The notes beneath the pieces were generated by a model that worked only from the letters and a program-made list of their open reading frames with translations, did no database searches and was not told the origin of the DNA. Shown in pieces: positions 45,447 to 56,705 of a stretch of 64,000 bases of DNA. Source of the DNA: Heterohyrax brucei (Eukaryota; Chordata; Mammalia; Hyracoidea; Procaviidae). The stretch spans positions 221,297,323-221,361,322 of the forward strand of contig CM053140.1 of NCBI GenBank assembly GCA_028571685.1, written 5' to 3'. The position numbers were made by a program, and so were the translations under genes. Within the stretch, counting starts at the first letter, position 1. Every line of letters starts with the position of its first letter.

Positions 45447-48400
45447 TTATCGTAGAGGTCTCATACAGTATTTGTCCTTTTGTCGCTGACTGCTTTCACC
45501 CAACATAATGTCTTCCAGTTGAAACCAGGTTAGGAGATGTTTCCTGGAATCATCGTTATTCTTTATCATTGCGTAGTGCTCCATTGAGTATATGTACCAC
45601 AGTTTACCTATCCATTCTTCTATTGTTGGGAATCTGGGTTGATTCCATGTTTTTGCTATCGTGGACTGTGCTGTGATAAACATTCTGGTGCATGTGTCTG
45701 TTGGTGTGAAAGGCCTTGATTCTGTAGGATATATTCCAAGTAGTGGAATTAATGGGTCAAATGGTATAACCATATCCATTTTTTTAAGGAAGCTCCAGAT
45801 TGCCTTCCAAAGAGGCTGGAGCATTTTGCAACCCCACCAACAATGTAGGAGGGTTCCACTTTCTCCACAGCCTCTCCAGCATTTGTTGTTTTGTGTTTTC
45901 TGGATCATGGCCAATCTTGTTGGGGTGAGATGGTATCTCATTGTTGTCTTGATTTGAATTTCTTTAATAACTAAAGATCGTGAAAATGTCCGCATGTGTT
46001 TTTTGGCTGCCTGGATCTCCTCTTTAGTGAAGTGTCTGTCCATATCCTTTGCCCATTGCTTAATTGGATGGTTTACCTTCTTCTTCTTGATATTTTGTAG
46101 TATCTTATAGATTATGGAGATCAGGTGTCGGTCTGACAAAGAGTTGCTAAATATTTTTTCCCATTCTGTGGGTGTTCTTTTAATTCTATTAATAAAGTCT
46201 TTGGATGAGCAAAAGTGTTTGATTCTTAATAGTTCCCATTTACTATTTTCTCTTCTGTTGATTGAGGTTCTTTGACAGATTTTGGAGTCTGTCCTCTTTG
46301 TGTATTAAAACTTCCATTGTTGTTCCTACCTTTTCTTCTATGAGCTTTATCGTTTTAGGTTTGGTATTTAGGTCTTTTACCCAGTTGGAGTTGGTTTTTG
46401 CATAAGGTGTAAGATGTGGATGTTGATTCAGTTTATTGCAGATGGATAACCAATTTTGCCAGGACCATTTGTTGAAGATACTGTTTTTACCCCAGTTTAA
46501 TGTCTTAGGGCCTTTGTCAAATATCAGCTGTTCGTAGGCAGATGGTGTCATTGCTGGGGTCTCACTTCTGTTCCATTGATCGATCTGTCTATTCTTGTAC
46601 CAGTACCAGGCTGTTTTGACCACTGTGGCAGTGTAGTATGCTCTAAGGTCGGGTAATGAGAGGCCTCCCAGTGTGTTCTTCTTCTTTAGTAGTACTTTAC
46701 TTATCCGGGGCTTCTTCCCTTTCCAAGCAAAATTGGTGATTTGTTTCCCCATCTCATTAAAAAATGATGCTGGAACTTGTATTGGGATTGCATTATATAA
46801 ATAAATTGCTTTGGGTAAAATAGACATTTTCACAATGTTAACTCTTCCTATCCATGAGCAGGGTAGGTTTTTCCATTTATCTAAGTCTCTCTTAGTTTCT
46901 TGTAGTAAGGGTTTGTAGTTCTCTTTGTAAAGGTCTGTTGTTTCTCTGGTTAGATTAATTCCTAGGTACTTTATCTTCTTAGGTGCTATCGTAAATGGTA
47001 TTGATTTAATAATTTCCTCCTTAACAGTCTCGTTGATGGTATAAAGGAAACCTACTGATTTAGTTATGTTTATCTTGTATCCTGAGACTTTGCTGAACTC
47101 TTCTATCAGTTTGAGTAGCTTACTTATAGATTCCTTGGGGTTCTCTGCATATACAATCATATCATCTGTGAACAAGGAGATTTTAATTTCCTCTTTGCCA
47201 ATGCAGATGCCCTTTATTTCTTTGTCTTGTCTAATTGCTCTGGCTAGAACTTCTAGCACAATGTTGAATAGGAGAGGTGACAGTGGGCATCCTTGTCTAG
47301 TCCCTGATCTCAAGGGAAAGTCTTTCAGCCTCTCTCCACTCAGGATGATGTGGGCAATTGGCTTTGTATAAATGGCCCTTATTGTGTTGAGGAATTTGCC
47401 GTCTATGCCCATTTTGCTGAGAGTTTTTAGCATGAATGGGTGTTGGACTTTATGAAATGCCTTTTTGGCATCAATGGACAAAATCAGGTGATCTTTGTCT
47501 TTTGTGTTATTTATGTGGTTAATCACATTAATTGTTTTCCTGATGTTGAACCAGTCTTGCATCCCTGGTATGAATCCCACTTGGTCATGATGGATTATTT
47601 TCTTGATATGTTGTTGTATTCTGTTGGCAAGAATTTTGTTGAAGATTTTTGCATGTAGGTTCATGAGTGATATTGGTCTGTAGTTCTCTGTCTTTGTTGG
47701 ATCTTTCCCTGGCTTAGGTATCAGGGTTATGCTGGCTTCATAGAATGAGTTTGGGAGTACTCCATCTCTTTCTATACTGTGAAATAGTCTCAATATTATT
47801 GGGTATAATTCTTCTCTAAATGCTTGGTAGAATTCTGCCGTGAAGCCATCTGGGCCTGGACTTTTTTTTCGTTGGCAGTGTTTTGATGACCTTTTCAATC
47901 TCTTCCTTTCTGATGGGTTTATTAAGCTGTGCTGCTTCACGTTGTTATAATTTGGGTAGGTGGTATGAGTCAAGGAATTGGTCCATATCCCCTATGTTTT
48001 CAAATTTGTTTGAGTACAGTCTTTCATAGTATTCTGTTATGATATTTTTGATTTCTGTTGCATCTGTGGTGACAACTCCCCTCTCATTTCTAATTTGGGT
48101 TATTTGTTTCCTGTCCTGCTTTTCTTTAGTAAGTTTAGCCAGTGGTTTATCAATTTTGTTGATCTTTTCAAAAAGCAGCCTTTGGTCTTGTCAATTTTTT
48201 CAATTGTTTTTCTATTCTCTAATTCATTTAGCTCTGCTCTAATCTTTATGATCTCATTTCTTCTGGTGCCCGAGGGGTTCCTCTGTTATTCTCTTTCTAC
48301 TTGTTCAAGCTGTAGAGTTAGTTCCTTGATTTGGCTTCTTTCTTCCTTCCAGATGTGTGCATTTATGGAGATAAACAGACCTCTGTGCACTGCTTTGGCT

Positions 48401-49267
48401 GTATCCCATAGGTTCTGGTAGGAAGTGTTTTCGTTCTCATTGGAATCCATGAATTTCTTTAATTCATCCTTGATTTCCTCTATAACTCATGGTTTTGAGC
48501 AAGATGTTGTTCAGTTTCGAAGAGTTCCGCTTTCTGTCTATGTGTTTTCTGCTATTGATTTCAACTTTTATGGCTTTATGATCTGAGAAGATGCTTTGCA
48601 GTAATTCAATGGTATGGATTTTGTTGAGCATTGCATTATGTCCTATCACGTGGTCAATTCTGGAGAATGTTCCACGTACACTGGACAAGAAGGTGTAGTT
48701 GTCTGCTGATAGGTGGAAAGTTCTGTATATATCAATGAGGTTTAGTTGGTTAATTGTGTCAGTGAGGTGTTTTGTATGTTTACTGAGCTTTTTTCTAGAT
48801 GATCTGTCTAGTAATGAGAGTGGAGTGTTAAAGTCTCCCCCTGTTATGGTGGAGTCATCTAACTCTCTTTTGAGCATAGTCAGTGTTTCTTCGACATATT
48901 TAGGTGCTCTGACATTAGGTGCATAAATATTTAATATAGTTAAGTCTTGCTTGTGTACTGAACTTTTCCACAATAAATAGTGTCCATCTTTGTCCACGAT
49001 GGTGGATTTGACATGAAAATTGGTTTTGTCTGAGATTAGAATTGCCACCCCTGCTCTTCTTTGTTCATTGTTAGCTTGATATATATTCTTCCAGCCTTTA
49101 ATTTTCAGTTTGTTCCTGTCTTTAGTTCTCAAGTGAGTTTCTTGTAGACAACATATGGATGGGTCGTGTCTTTTGATCCAAGATGACACTCGGTGTCTCT
49201 TTACTGGAACATTCAGTCCATTCACATTCAATGTAATTATTGATAGGTATGTGTTCACTGCTGCCAT
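45447..49267 (-). pseudogene. L1 ORF2 (endonuclease / reverse transcriptase), element H, near-complete but broken
   Basis: ORF2 from MAAVNTYLSIITLNVNGL (start 49267). The endonuclease (48464-49267) is open with all core motifs: NVNGL, QETHL, IYAP, GDFNT, RIDHVI and SDHKAI. It is broken by loss of two A's at about 48493-48496 and by a CAA-to-TAA codon at 48286-48288. An extra A at about 47862-47869 shifts the frame again. A 576-codon frame (46243-47973) then covers the reverse transcriptase. It has [13 protein letters not shown]; motif A reads SIDAKKAFH in place of the AEKAFD of related copies, and the catalytic box reads FTDD (47161-47172), FADD in A and E. Two single-base losses at 46242-46272 precede the C-terminal part (45447-46139; CWRGCGESGTLLHCWWGC). 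Confidence 0.93.
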
Positions 49268-49699
49268 TGTGATATGTTTATTTTTATGTTGATGTTTTCT
49301 CTGTTGTTCTTATTAGTCTGTTCTGGGACACTCTTTTTTGGGAGTTTATTTTTCACCTTTTTCAGAGCTGGTTTTATAGTTCTTGATACTCGTGTGTTAG
49401 ATTTCTTGAAATGGTATGATACATCTTTGTTGTGCTTTACAGCTGCCCCTATGAACCCCCTTAATAAACTATTTATAAACTCAATTTTAATTACTACCAG
49501 TCTTGTCATCTTCCTCTCCATCTGGAAGGACTATAATGACTGTAGTACATCCCTCTTTTATTATGATGACACCATAGTTTTCATGATGATCACTGGATTG
49601 CTTCTTTCCAAATCAAAGCTGTGATTTACTTTGGAGCCTTCCCTAAATGAGTAGAGTATTAAGTAGTGTGTCGTTCTAAAATACAAAGTTAGTGGTTTT

Positions 49700-50648
49700 G
49701 TTCTTCTAAGCCAAAGCCAAGAACTTTTTTCAGTATTTCTTATAGTTTGGGTTTGGTTTTTACAAAGTCTCTGAGTTTCTGTTTATCTGGGAATGTCTTA
49801 ATTTCATTTTCGTATTTGAAAGATAGTTTTGCAGGATATATAATTCTTGGTTGGAAGTTCTTCTCCTTCAAGACTTTGAATGTGTCATGCCACTGTCTCC
49901 GTGCCAGCATGGTTTCTGCTGAGAAATCTGACGAGAGCCTACAGGGTTTCCCTCTGAATGTTAGCTTTGCCTTGAGTCTTGCTGCCTTTAAGAGTTTCTG
50001 CTTATGTTTCATTTTGTTAAGGTTGATTATAATATGTCTTGGAGTCTTTCTTTTGAGATCTATATTGGATGGCGTACGATATGCCTCTGAGATGTCTATA
50101 TTCTCTTCCTTCATGATTTCTGGGAAGTTTTCTTTCAGCAGCTCAGCAACAATCCTCTTTGTGTTCTCAGATGTCTTACCCTGTTCAGGGACTCCAATTA
50201 ATCGAAGGTTGTTCCTCTTAATAGAGTCCCACATGCTTCTTAATGTTTCTTCATTTTTCTTGTTTCTTTTTTCTGATTTCTGCTCATAGATGCTGGCATC
50301 AGTAGCTCTGTCTTCCAAGTCAGAAATTCTTGTTTCCATTTGTTCCATTCTGTTTTCTTGGCATTGCATGGAAGTTTCTATGTCTTTGATTTTCTTCTTG
50401 ATCTATTGGATTTCAGAGTACTGGTGTACCATCAGATCGAACAACTTGCTTAATTTTTCATTTTTTTCTGGTGCATTTTGTATAAGGTCTAAAAGGGCCC
50501 TGTATATAATCAACTTCTATTCACTTCCTGATGCTTTCATAGAAGTTTCTTCGTCTGGAAAACTCCTTGGTTGCTTTGTTTGGGAGCCTTCTGAAGCCAT
50601 GAGTGATTGCTTGTATCCCACAATTTTCTGTTGCTTTTTGGGTCCCAT
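49700..50648 (-). pseudogene. L1 ORF1 (RNA-binding protein), element H, nonsense-broken
   Basis: Starts at 50646-50648 (MGPKKQQKIVGYKQ). The N-terminal frame ends at a stop near 50517. A CAG-to-TAG change lies at 50403-50405 in the coiled coil. From 50369 the frame is open to 49740: ENRMEQMETRISDLEDR, EKRNKKNEETLRSMWDSIKR, the RRM (NLRLIGVPE ... PRHIIINLNKMKHKQ) and the C-terminal domain (FQPRIIYPAKLSFKYE). It stops at 49740 by a CAA-to-TAA change, about 15 codons earlier than in A and B. Confidence 0.92.
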
Positions 50649-51642
50649 GTGAGTATATAGAGGCTGGAAAGGTACTGTGAGGATGGATTGCAAATGTTTC
50701 TCTAGGCTGTCTTCAAATGTAAAGCAAAAGGTATCTGACCAGTTCACAAGTCAGTTAGGTTTTCAGGTGTAGAGGTCCCTCTTCTCATCTGACAAAGTAA
50801 GCACCACTATATCCAACCCCAGATGATAACAAACTAGTTCAGAATACAGCAGTGCTACTGCCCTGTTGGCCTCTGTTGACAGGGCCTAGCCTTAGCCAAC
50901 ACTGCGTCAAGTACTGGTTTTGTGATAGAAAAGCGCTCTCCTGCGGGCAGGCTCTGGCTCCCAGGCTAAGAATTAGGTCCAGCTGCGGCCACCGTACCCA
51001 AGATGGCGTCCTCCACACATGCAGCAGACAGAGGGGCTAAAGGTGCCGAGAGGTAGTGATTCCTCTGCTTCTGTTGCAGGGCCCCCAATGCAGGCAGCAC
51101 TGTGCAAAATCACTACTTTTCTGTCGGAACAAGCGCTGTCCCGTTTACAGGCGCTGGCTCCCAGGCTAAGAACGAGGTCCCGCTAAAATCTCAGTACCAA
51201 CATGGTGTCCTGCACCCTGACCGCGGGCTCCGCACAAACCCCGCTGAGGCAGCTACAAACGAAAGGCTCAAAGTGTCTAGATTAACAGAGTCCCGAGCCT
51301 GGCTCTCAGAATATGGGAATTTCGCCTGCCTATCCCCTCAGCAGCACGTCTGAGTCCAGCCGCCGGGCAAGGCCCAGCTCCGCCCGCCAGCCGAGACAGA
51401 GGAAAAAAAAGTCAAAACGGTGCGTTTACCTTCCGTCCGTGAGAGCCGGGGCTAGCCAGGAGCGGGAGTCAGCGAGAGAGAGGAGGTTTTTGGCTGAGTG
51501 GTATGAAGTCCCAATTAACAGCTCTGTGCCGTGTCCTGAGGCTGATTAGGTGATCAGAAGGCTCTGTTTGATTGTCAGTTCAGGTCTTGGTTTCCACAGG
51601 GACATAAGGTGACGGGGGCTTAGTCCGCCATCTTGACTCCGC
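50649..51642 (-). promoter_or_regulatory. L1 5' UTR / internal promoter, element H
   Basis: About 1 kb, GC-richer and CpG-richer than the rest of the window (for example 51130-51470 on the plus strand). The first bases on the sense strand hold CAAGATGGCGG, the YY1-type site found at many mammalian L1 5' ends. CpG retention fits a relatively young promoter; activity is not shown. Confidence 0.8.
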
Positions 51643-51661
51643 CTGTTACCCAGGATTTTAA

Positions 51662-51812
51662 AAAATTCACTGCCATTGAGTCAATTCCGACTCACAGCTA
51701 CCCTATAGGACAGAGCAGAACTCCGCTACAGAGTTTCCACGGAGCATCTGGTGGATTTGAATGGCCAAGTTTTCAGTTAGCAGATGCAGCACTTAACCAC
51801 TATGCCAGATTT
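51662..51812 (-). mobile_element. AfroSINE
   Basis: Minus strand: 'cactgccattgagtcaattcc', 'ctataggacagagcagaac', 'ggagcatctggtgg', 'cagatgcagcacttaaccac'. Complete order from 3' core to the A-box side. It lies immediately right of L1 H, inside L1 F. Confidence 0.93.
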
Positions 51813-52050
51813 TTAAAGTGAAGTGTTATCCATTTTCCACATATTTTATTATTATTTTTTGTTCTTTCTGTTACTGATTTCTAATTTTGCAGTGTTGTGA
51901 TCTGAGAAGATGCTATGTATCATTTTGATATTTTTAAACACAGTGAGGCTGGCTTTATGGCCTATAGTATGATCTATTCAGAATGATGTACATTGAACAA
52001 GAATATGTATTGTGGTGTTGTTGGGTAGAGTATTCTGTACATGTCTGTGA
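51813..52050 (-). pseudogene. Old LINE-1 element F, endonuclease-region remnant (segment 4)
   Basis: 'tgtgatctgagaagatgct' and 'gtatgatctattc' are the antisense of the SDHK and DHVI endonuclease blocks, as at 48580 and 48650 in H. It is cut by the mariner copy at 52051. Confidence 0.8.
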
Positions 52051-52604
52051 GGCCCAGCAATTAAGTCCATGAACTTAATTATTCCACGTGCTACATACCT
52101 CATTGCTGAATATCACTGGAATCACCTTTGAAGTACTCCCCTTGGGAAGCTATGCACTGATGCCAGTGCCTAGTCCACCCTCAAAGCAATTTTGGAATTC
52201 TTTCTGGAATAGGCATTGCACATGGTGGCACAGTGTCAAGTTCACAAACTTAGTTGTATAGTTGTCTGTGAGGGAGTTTTTAGTCAGTTAACATAACTGT
52301 ATTGGAACATCCTCTCTACTCACCTAATCTGGCCCCCAATAACTTTTTTCTTCACCCAAAGATAAAGGAAATATTGAAAGGAAGACATTTTGATGACATT
52401 CAGGACTTCAAGTGCAATATGATGACAGCTCTGAGTGCCATTCCAGAAAAAGATCTTCAAAATTGCTTTGAAGGGTGGACTAGGTGCTGGCATTGGTGCA
52501 TAGCTTCCCAAGGGGAGTACATCGAAGATGACTGTAGTGATCTTCAGCAATCAGGTATGTAGCACTTTTGCTAGGATGAGTTCATGAACCTACTTATCAG
52601 AACC
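52051..52604 (+). mobile_element. Internally deleted mariner DNA transposon (MITE-like), copy 2
   Basis: A 554-bp copy of the element at 13461 with the same overall structure. Left end GGCCCAGCAATTAAGTCCAT; right end read backwards GGTTCTGATAAGTAGGTTCA. Frame 52302-52562 carries the transposase C-terminus: YSPNLAPNNFFLHPKIKEIL, then FDDIQDF and FEGWTRCWHWCIASQG. In active mariners (DD34D) this start reads SPDLAP followed by the third catalytic Asp; both Asp positions are Asn here. The N-terminal DNA-binding domain and the first two catalytic Asp are deleted. It lies in L1 F. Confidence 0.9.
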
Positions 52605-53110
52605 TGTATGACATCAAATTGGTTGATTATGATGTTTAGCTCTGCTTGGTCATTGTTAAATTTCTTTCCAATTGTTCTGCCATTTGTCAAAAGTGATACG
52701 TTGAAGAGTCCTGTGCTACGGAATTGTCTATTTCTCTTTTCAGTACTGTTAGTTTGTTTCATGTATTTTGGAACTCTGCTGGGTGTATAAATATTTAGTG
52801 TTACCATCTCTTCTTGGTGGATTGGCACTTTGGTAATTTAATCATTACATAGTGCCCTTCCTTGTGTCTTCTATTCATTTTTGCCTTAATGTCAACATTG
52901 TCACGCCTGTTCTTTTTTGGTTGCTGTTTGCTTGGTGTATGTTTTCTCCATCCTTTGTTTTATTTTATCTTTGTGTCTAAGATGTGTCTTCCGTAGGCAA
53001 CATATTGATGGGACATTTTTCAAAAATTTATTTCGTTACTCTCTGTCTCTTGCTTAGTACATTTAATCCATTTATAGTCAGTGCAATTATCAATAGTATA
53101 AGTTTACTGC
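52605..53110 (-). pseudogene. Old LINE-1 element F, ORF2 endonuclease start (segment 5a)
   Basis: Continues F after the mariner: antisense endonuclease wording ('ttggttgattatgatgttt', 'gtataaatatttagtgtta', 'gtctaagatgtgtcttccgtaggcaacat'), corresponding to 48740-49200 in H. The ORF2 start is near 53110. Confidence 0.78.
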
Positions 53111-54530
53111 TGTCATTTTGTTGTAATTTTCTGTGGTGTTGTTGACAGCCTCTTTGTTTCACCTGCTTTTCTATATTGAATTCTTTTTGTTTATGGGTTT
53201 CTTTTTCATTTCCTTCATTGTTGTTGATTTTCCAGTTGCTGAGTATTTATGTTTTTATTCTTTTTTCTTGTGGTGAGTAGATTTATTAATTTTCTTTGTG
53301 GTTACCCTGCAATTTGCTTTTATCTTCCAAAGCTTAAAACAATCTATTATGTTTTGGTGTTGTCTTGACTTCCACTCCATGTAGATGTTCTGTAACTACA
53401 TTATGCATCTCTCCTTTGTATTTTGAAGTTGTCATCATTTACAGATTGATGTCTCTGGTAACCTGTATTTAGTCTTACAGATTTATTTTGTTTTTGTGAA
53501 TTCTTTATCTGGTTTGGTATCTGAGTGATGTTGTCATAAGTCTTAATCTCAGTTTGTTGTCTGATATTGGTTTTACATCCAGAGTATTCCCGTTAGCATT
53601 TCTTATAAAGTTGGTCCGGTTTTTACAAATTCCCTTCAAGTCTGTTTATCTGGAAATATCCTAATTTTGCAATCATATTTGAGAGATAGTTTTGCTGGAT
53701 ATATAATTCCTGACTGGCAATTGTTTTCCTTTCACAGTTTCATGTGTATCATCTTATTGTCTTATTGCCAGCATGGTTTCAGTCACCTCTTATTGATTCT
53801 CCTTTGTAGGTGACTGTTCATTTTCTTTGAGCTGCATTTTGGATTCATTGTCTTTGGTTTTGGGAAATTGACTATAATATGTCTTGGTAACCTTGTTTTG
53901 GGTCTGTCTTGTATGGGGATGTTGAAATTCCTGAGTGGATATCTCTTCTTTCATGATATTAAGGAAGCTTCCTGCTGGCAGATTATCAAAGATTCTCTCT
54001 GTCTGTGTCTCTGTCTGTCTTTATTTTGTCTCTTCCTGTTCTGGAATTTGTGTCATATGTTAATTGGTCATCTTGTTAGTGTCCCACATAACTCTTAAGC
54101 TTTCTTCATTCTTTTTTTTTTTTTTTTTTTTTGATTGTTCCTCAAGTTAGTATCAAGGGAATTGTTTTGTATTTCTATGATTCTATCTTCCACTGATTCA
54201 GTTCTACTCCTGTGCCCTTCCATCAGGTTATCTATTTCTTACATTTTATTGTTAACTATCTGGATTTCTAGTTGCCATTTTTGTATGTTTTTAATCATCT
54301 GTCTTGTCAATTTGTTTTTCTCACTTCTTCTAGAGTTTTGCCTGGACTTTCTTTGGTTTTTCTTGATTTTTTTGAGGATCCTATAGATAAATCTTTTGAA
54401 TTCATTATCAAGTAATTCCATTACCATTTCTTCCTCAGAAAAGTTTTCTTGTCTTTATTTTGGTCACTTGCTTGAGGCATCTTATCTGGGTGGAAGCACT
54501 AATCTGGATGTTAGTCTTATAGCACTAGAG
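53111..54530 (-). pseudogene. Old LINE-1 element F, ORF1 remnant
   Basis: The inter-ORF region is followed by the ORF1 C-terminal domain in antisense ('tttgagagatagttttgctggatatataattcc' region at 53680, the same as 49817 in H). The RRM region lies near 53860-54100 and the coiled coil near 54110-54480, with a T-run of about 22 bp at 54110-54132. Stops are dense. Confidence 0.72.
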
Positions 54531-55592
54531 TGCTCACTATCCTTGCGTTAGTAGGGTGGTAGCAGGGATTGTGGGCATAGGACTCTCTCCTGGTCGTGGG
54601 GGTAACTGAGGGAAGGTTGAGCAAGTATTGGCCTCCATCTATCCTAGGTTCAGTGGCACAGGAGCTGACAGTAGCATTTCCAGGTCAGATGTGAGTGGTA
54701 GATGGGTATGTGCAGCCACTTGCCAGATCAGAGAGGGGTGTGAATGGCAGGCAGATATGCATGTGGGCACTGCCACTTGCTAGATCAGAGGTGTCGTGTG
54801 TGATGGGTAGGTGAGTGTGTGAGAGCATGCTTACTGCCACTTGTTGCATGAATGGAGAGGTGGCAGAATAGACTGGGTGGAGTGAGCTAGCTCATATTGT
54901 AGTCTGTGATCAGTTCAGGTGAGCTGGTCAGGGTATAACCACTTGCAATCAAGTGGTTCGGGAGATGAGTAGTATGCCCCTTTAGCTGGTACATGGGGGT
55001 ACCTGGACATTCCTATCCACTGCATCCAGTAGTCAGGTTTCACTGCTGACCAAGTGTGAAAGGGTTGGTGCCATTATTCTGGTTGGGAACTTCCTACCCA
55101 TTTTCCACAGATCCACTGCCTCATGTGTGCCCCATCACAAATGCCCAAAAGTGCCACTCATGAGTATATCTGGCTCTGGATCCTGGCTCCCTTCTTTCCC
55201 TGTGGATGTTGGGGTTGCTGGAGCTTGCTGTCTTATGTGCATTCCTTTCTTATGTCTAGATTGTGATCCACTCACTTGCTTCCTTCTCAGTGTGTCTATA
55301 TGGTTTTTCTGCCTCTTATTGGGAATGCTGTGATATTGCCTTCCTATTCTCCATACCTAAGATTACTACTGTTTTTGTCTCATGATGGCCACACTGAGCC
55401 AAGAAGACTGGCAGAGCCCCTCTGCTCCGTGTCACTATTCGTTCACTGTGTTCTTTCAAATTGTTAGCCTTCATTTTTGTACGTTCGGGGTTTGAGGACT
55501 ATTGTCTGCATTTGTTTCACTTGGTCTCTCAGGTCTTCGTTCTAGAGGGATAGTATGGTGCATCTGATTACACGGCTATCTTGACTCTTCCT
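54531..55592 (-). promoter_or_regulatory. Old LINE-1 element F, 5' UTR
   Basis: A moderately GC-rich stretch that ends at about 55592 with 'ggctatcttgactcttcc', the antisense of an L1 5' end ('gagtcaagatagcc', compare 'gagtcaagatggcgg' in H). This marks the right end of F, 21 kb from its 3' end. Confidence 0.65.
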
Positions 55593-56540
55593 GAGTCAGC
55601 TTGCTCTTGATATACTATTCTTTACTCCTCTTTGTCGTTTTCCTTGCCCTGCAATCTCACTGAATCTCTTAACAGCGTTCAGTCTGCTTTTATTCCCTTA
55701 GGGTTGTGCTCTGCTAGACATATATATCCCTAAGCCTTTCCTGGGATATAAAATGGTCACAAATAGATGATTAGAATTCCATGCTCAGAGAGGACAGATA
55801 TTTGCCCAGCCTAAGACCAGATTTAAAGACTTTTACTACAATCTATGTTCCAGTGATAAGAGATCTGGTGGTTCTTTACCTAGCCAACACTTGGGACATT
55901 GCTACATCTCTGTTAATGCTTTGGCATTATTTCTCGAGCATGACTACTTTAGGTAGGCACTGAATTTTGTTCTTTTTATCTGCCATTTGGGACACAGTGA
56001 ACACATATTTAAAATAATTAGAATATTAGAGCTGGAAAGTTTTTCTATCCAGGAAGTAAAATTAAGTCAGTCATAGAATAAATTTTCGTAAGAATTGAGG
56101 ACCTGGTCTTGGTTGAGACAACTTTTACTTTAGCTAGTAAGTAGTGGGAGGAGTTCCTACAACACCACATACCTCTCACGCTGCAAGCAGACATGCTCCC
56201 TAGCACACCTCTCCCGTTGTTTTTCAAGAGTGTACCCAAGAAGTTTAGAGGTCTCAGTAGCCCAGAAACAGTGTGAGGATTCTTTCAGGTAAGAAAAACA
56301 CAGACCACTGGAAAACTGTTTTTCATGCTCTTTTAGACAGAGATGAAGAGGGAATCATTTCAGCCCCCAAATTCTACTTCATTAACGTATAAGTAGTTTC
56401 TTTCTTCACAGTAATTCTGTATTTCAGTTTTTATTTCTTTCTGTGTTTGCTGGGTTCCTAAGGTTTGGAGGTTTGTGTTATCTATTGCTTAATGTACAGA
56501 GATATGCCAAATTATATTTAATGATTCATAAGGATTATTT
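55593..56540. other. Unclassified sequence
   Basis: About 950 bp with no repeat I can name and no supported frame. It may be unique or contain very old repeats. Confidence 0.5.
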
Positions 56541-56705
56541 GGAAACTCTGTTGGTGTAGTGGTTAAGTGCTGTGGCAGCTAACCAAAAGATCAGCAGCTG
56601 GAATCCACCAGGTACTCCTTGGAAATTCTATGGAGCAGTTCTACTCTGCCCTATAGGGTTGCTATGAGTCAGAATCAACTCGACTACAGTACTTTTTTTT
56701 CTTTT
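56541..56705 (+). mobile_element. AfroSINE
   Basis: 'ggaaactctgttggtgtagtgg' (A-box side), 'agatcagcagctggaatcc' (B-box), 'actccttggaaattctatgg', 'gctatgagtcagaatcaactc', T-rich tail. Complete. It abuts the truncated start of the next RTE copy. Confidence 0.94.

Larger units (their letters stand above)
44444..51642 (-). mobile_element. LINE-1 element H, full length, best-preserved copy
   Basis: A 7.2-kb full-length L1 in minus orientation, with a 17-bp perfect duplication, an A-rich tail (T-rich at 44444-44467), a 1-kb 3' UTR, ORF2, ORF1 and a 1-kb 5' UTR ending in the minus-strand GGCGGAGTCAAGATGGCGG box. It has no internal insertions. ORF1 has at least two nonsense codons and ORF2 at least four frame-breaking changes, most of them in A-runs or at CAA/CAG-to-stop transitions. 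It inserted into the old L1 F and is among the youngest events in the window. Confidence 0.96.

Noticed and set aside
47066-47371. Plus-strand frames over L1 H (47066, 49747-50289, 50290-50652 and similar)
   Set aside because: They are antisense shadows of L1 ORF2 and ORF1. The long hydrophobic plus-strand frames are the complement of A-rich coding sequence, not membrane proteins.
54105-54132. Long T runs (also 43831-43849) as terminators or poly-A tails of minus-strand insertions
   Set aside because: Both lie inside continuous L1 F coding remnants without a change of repeat; they are expanded A-runs of the L1 sense strand.
55593-56540. Stretch resembling 'ttagagctggaaag' of old DNA or MIR-type repeats near 56027
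   Set aside because: Only about 20 bp match a remembered repeat phrase; not enough for a feature.
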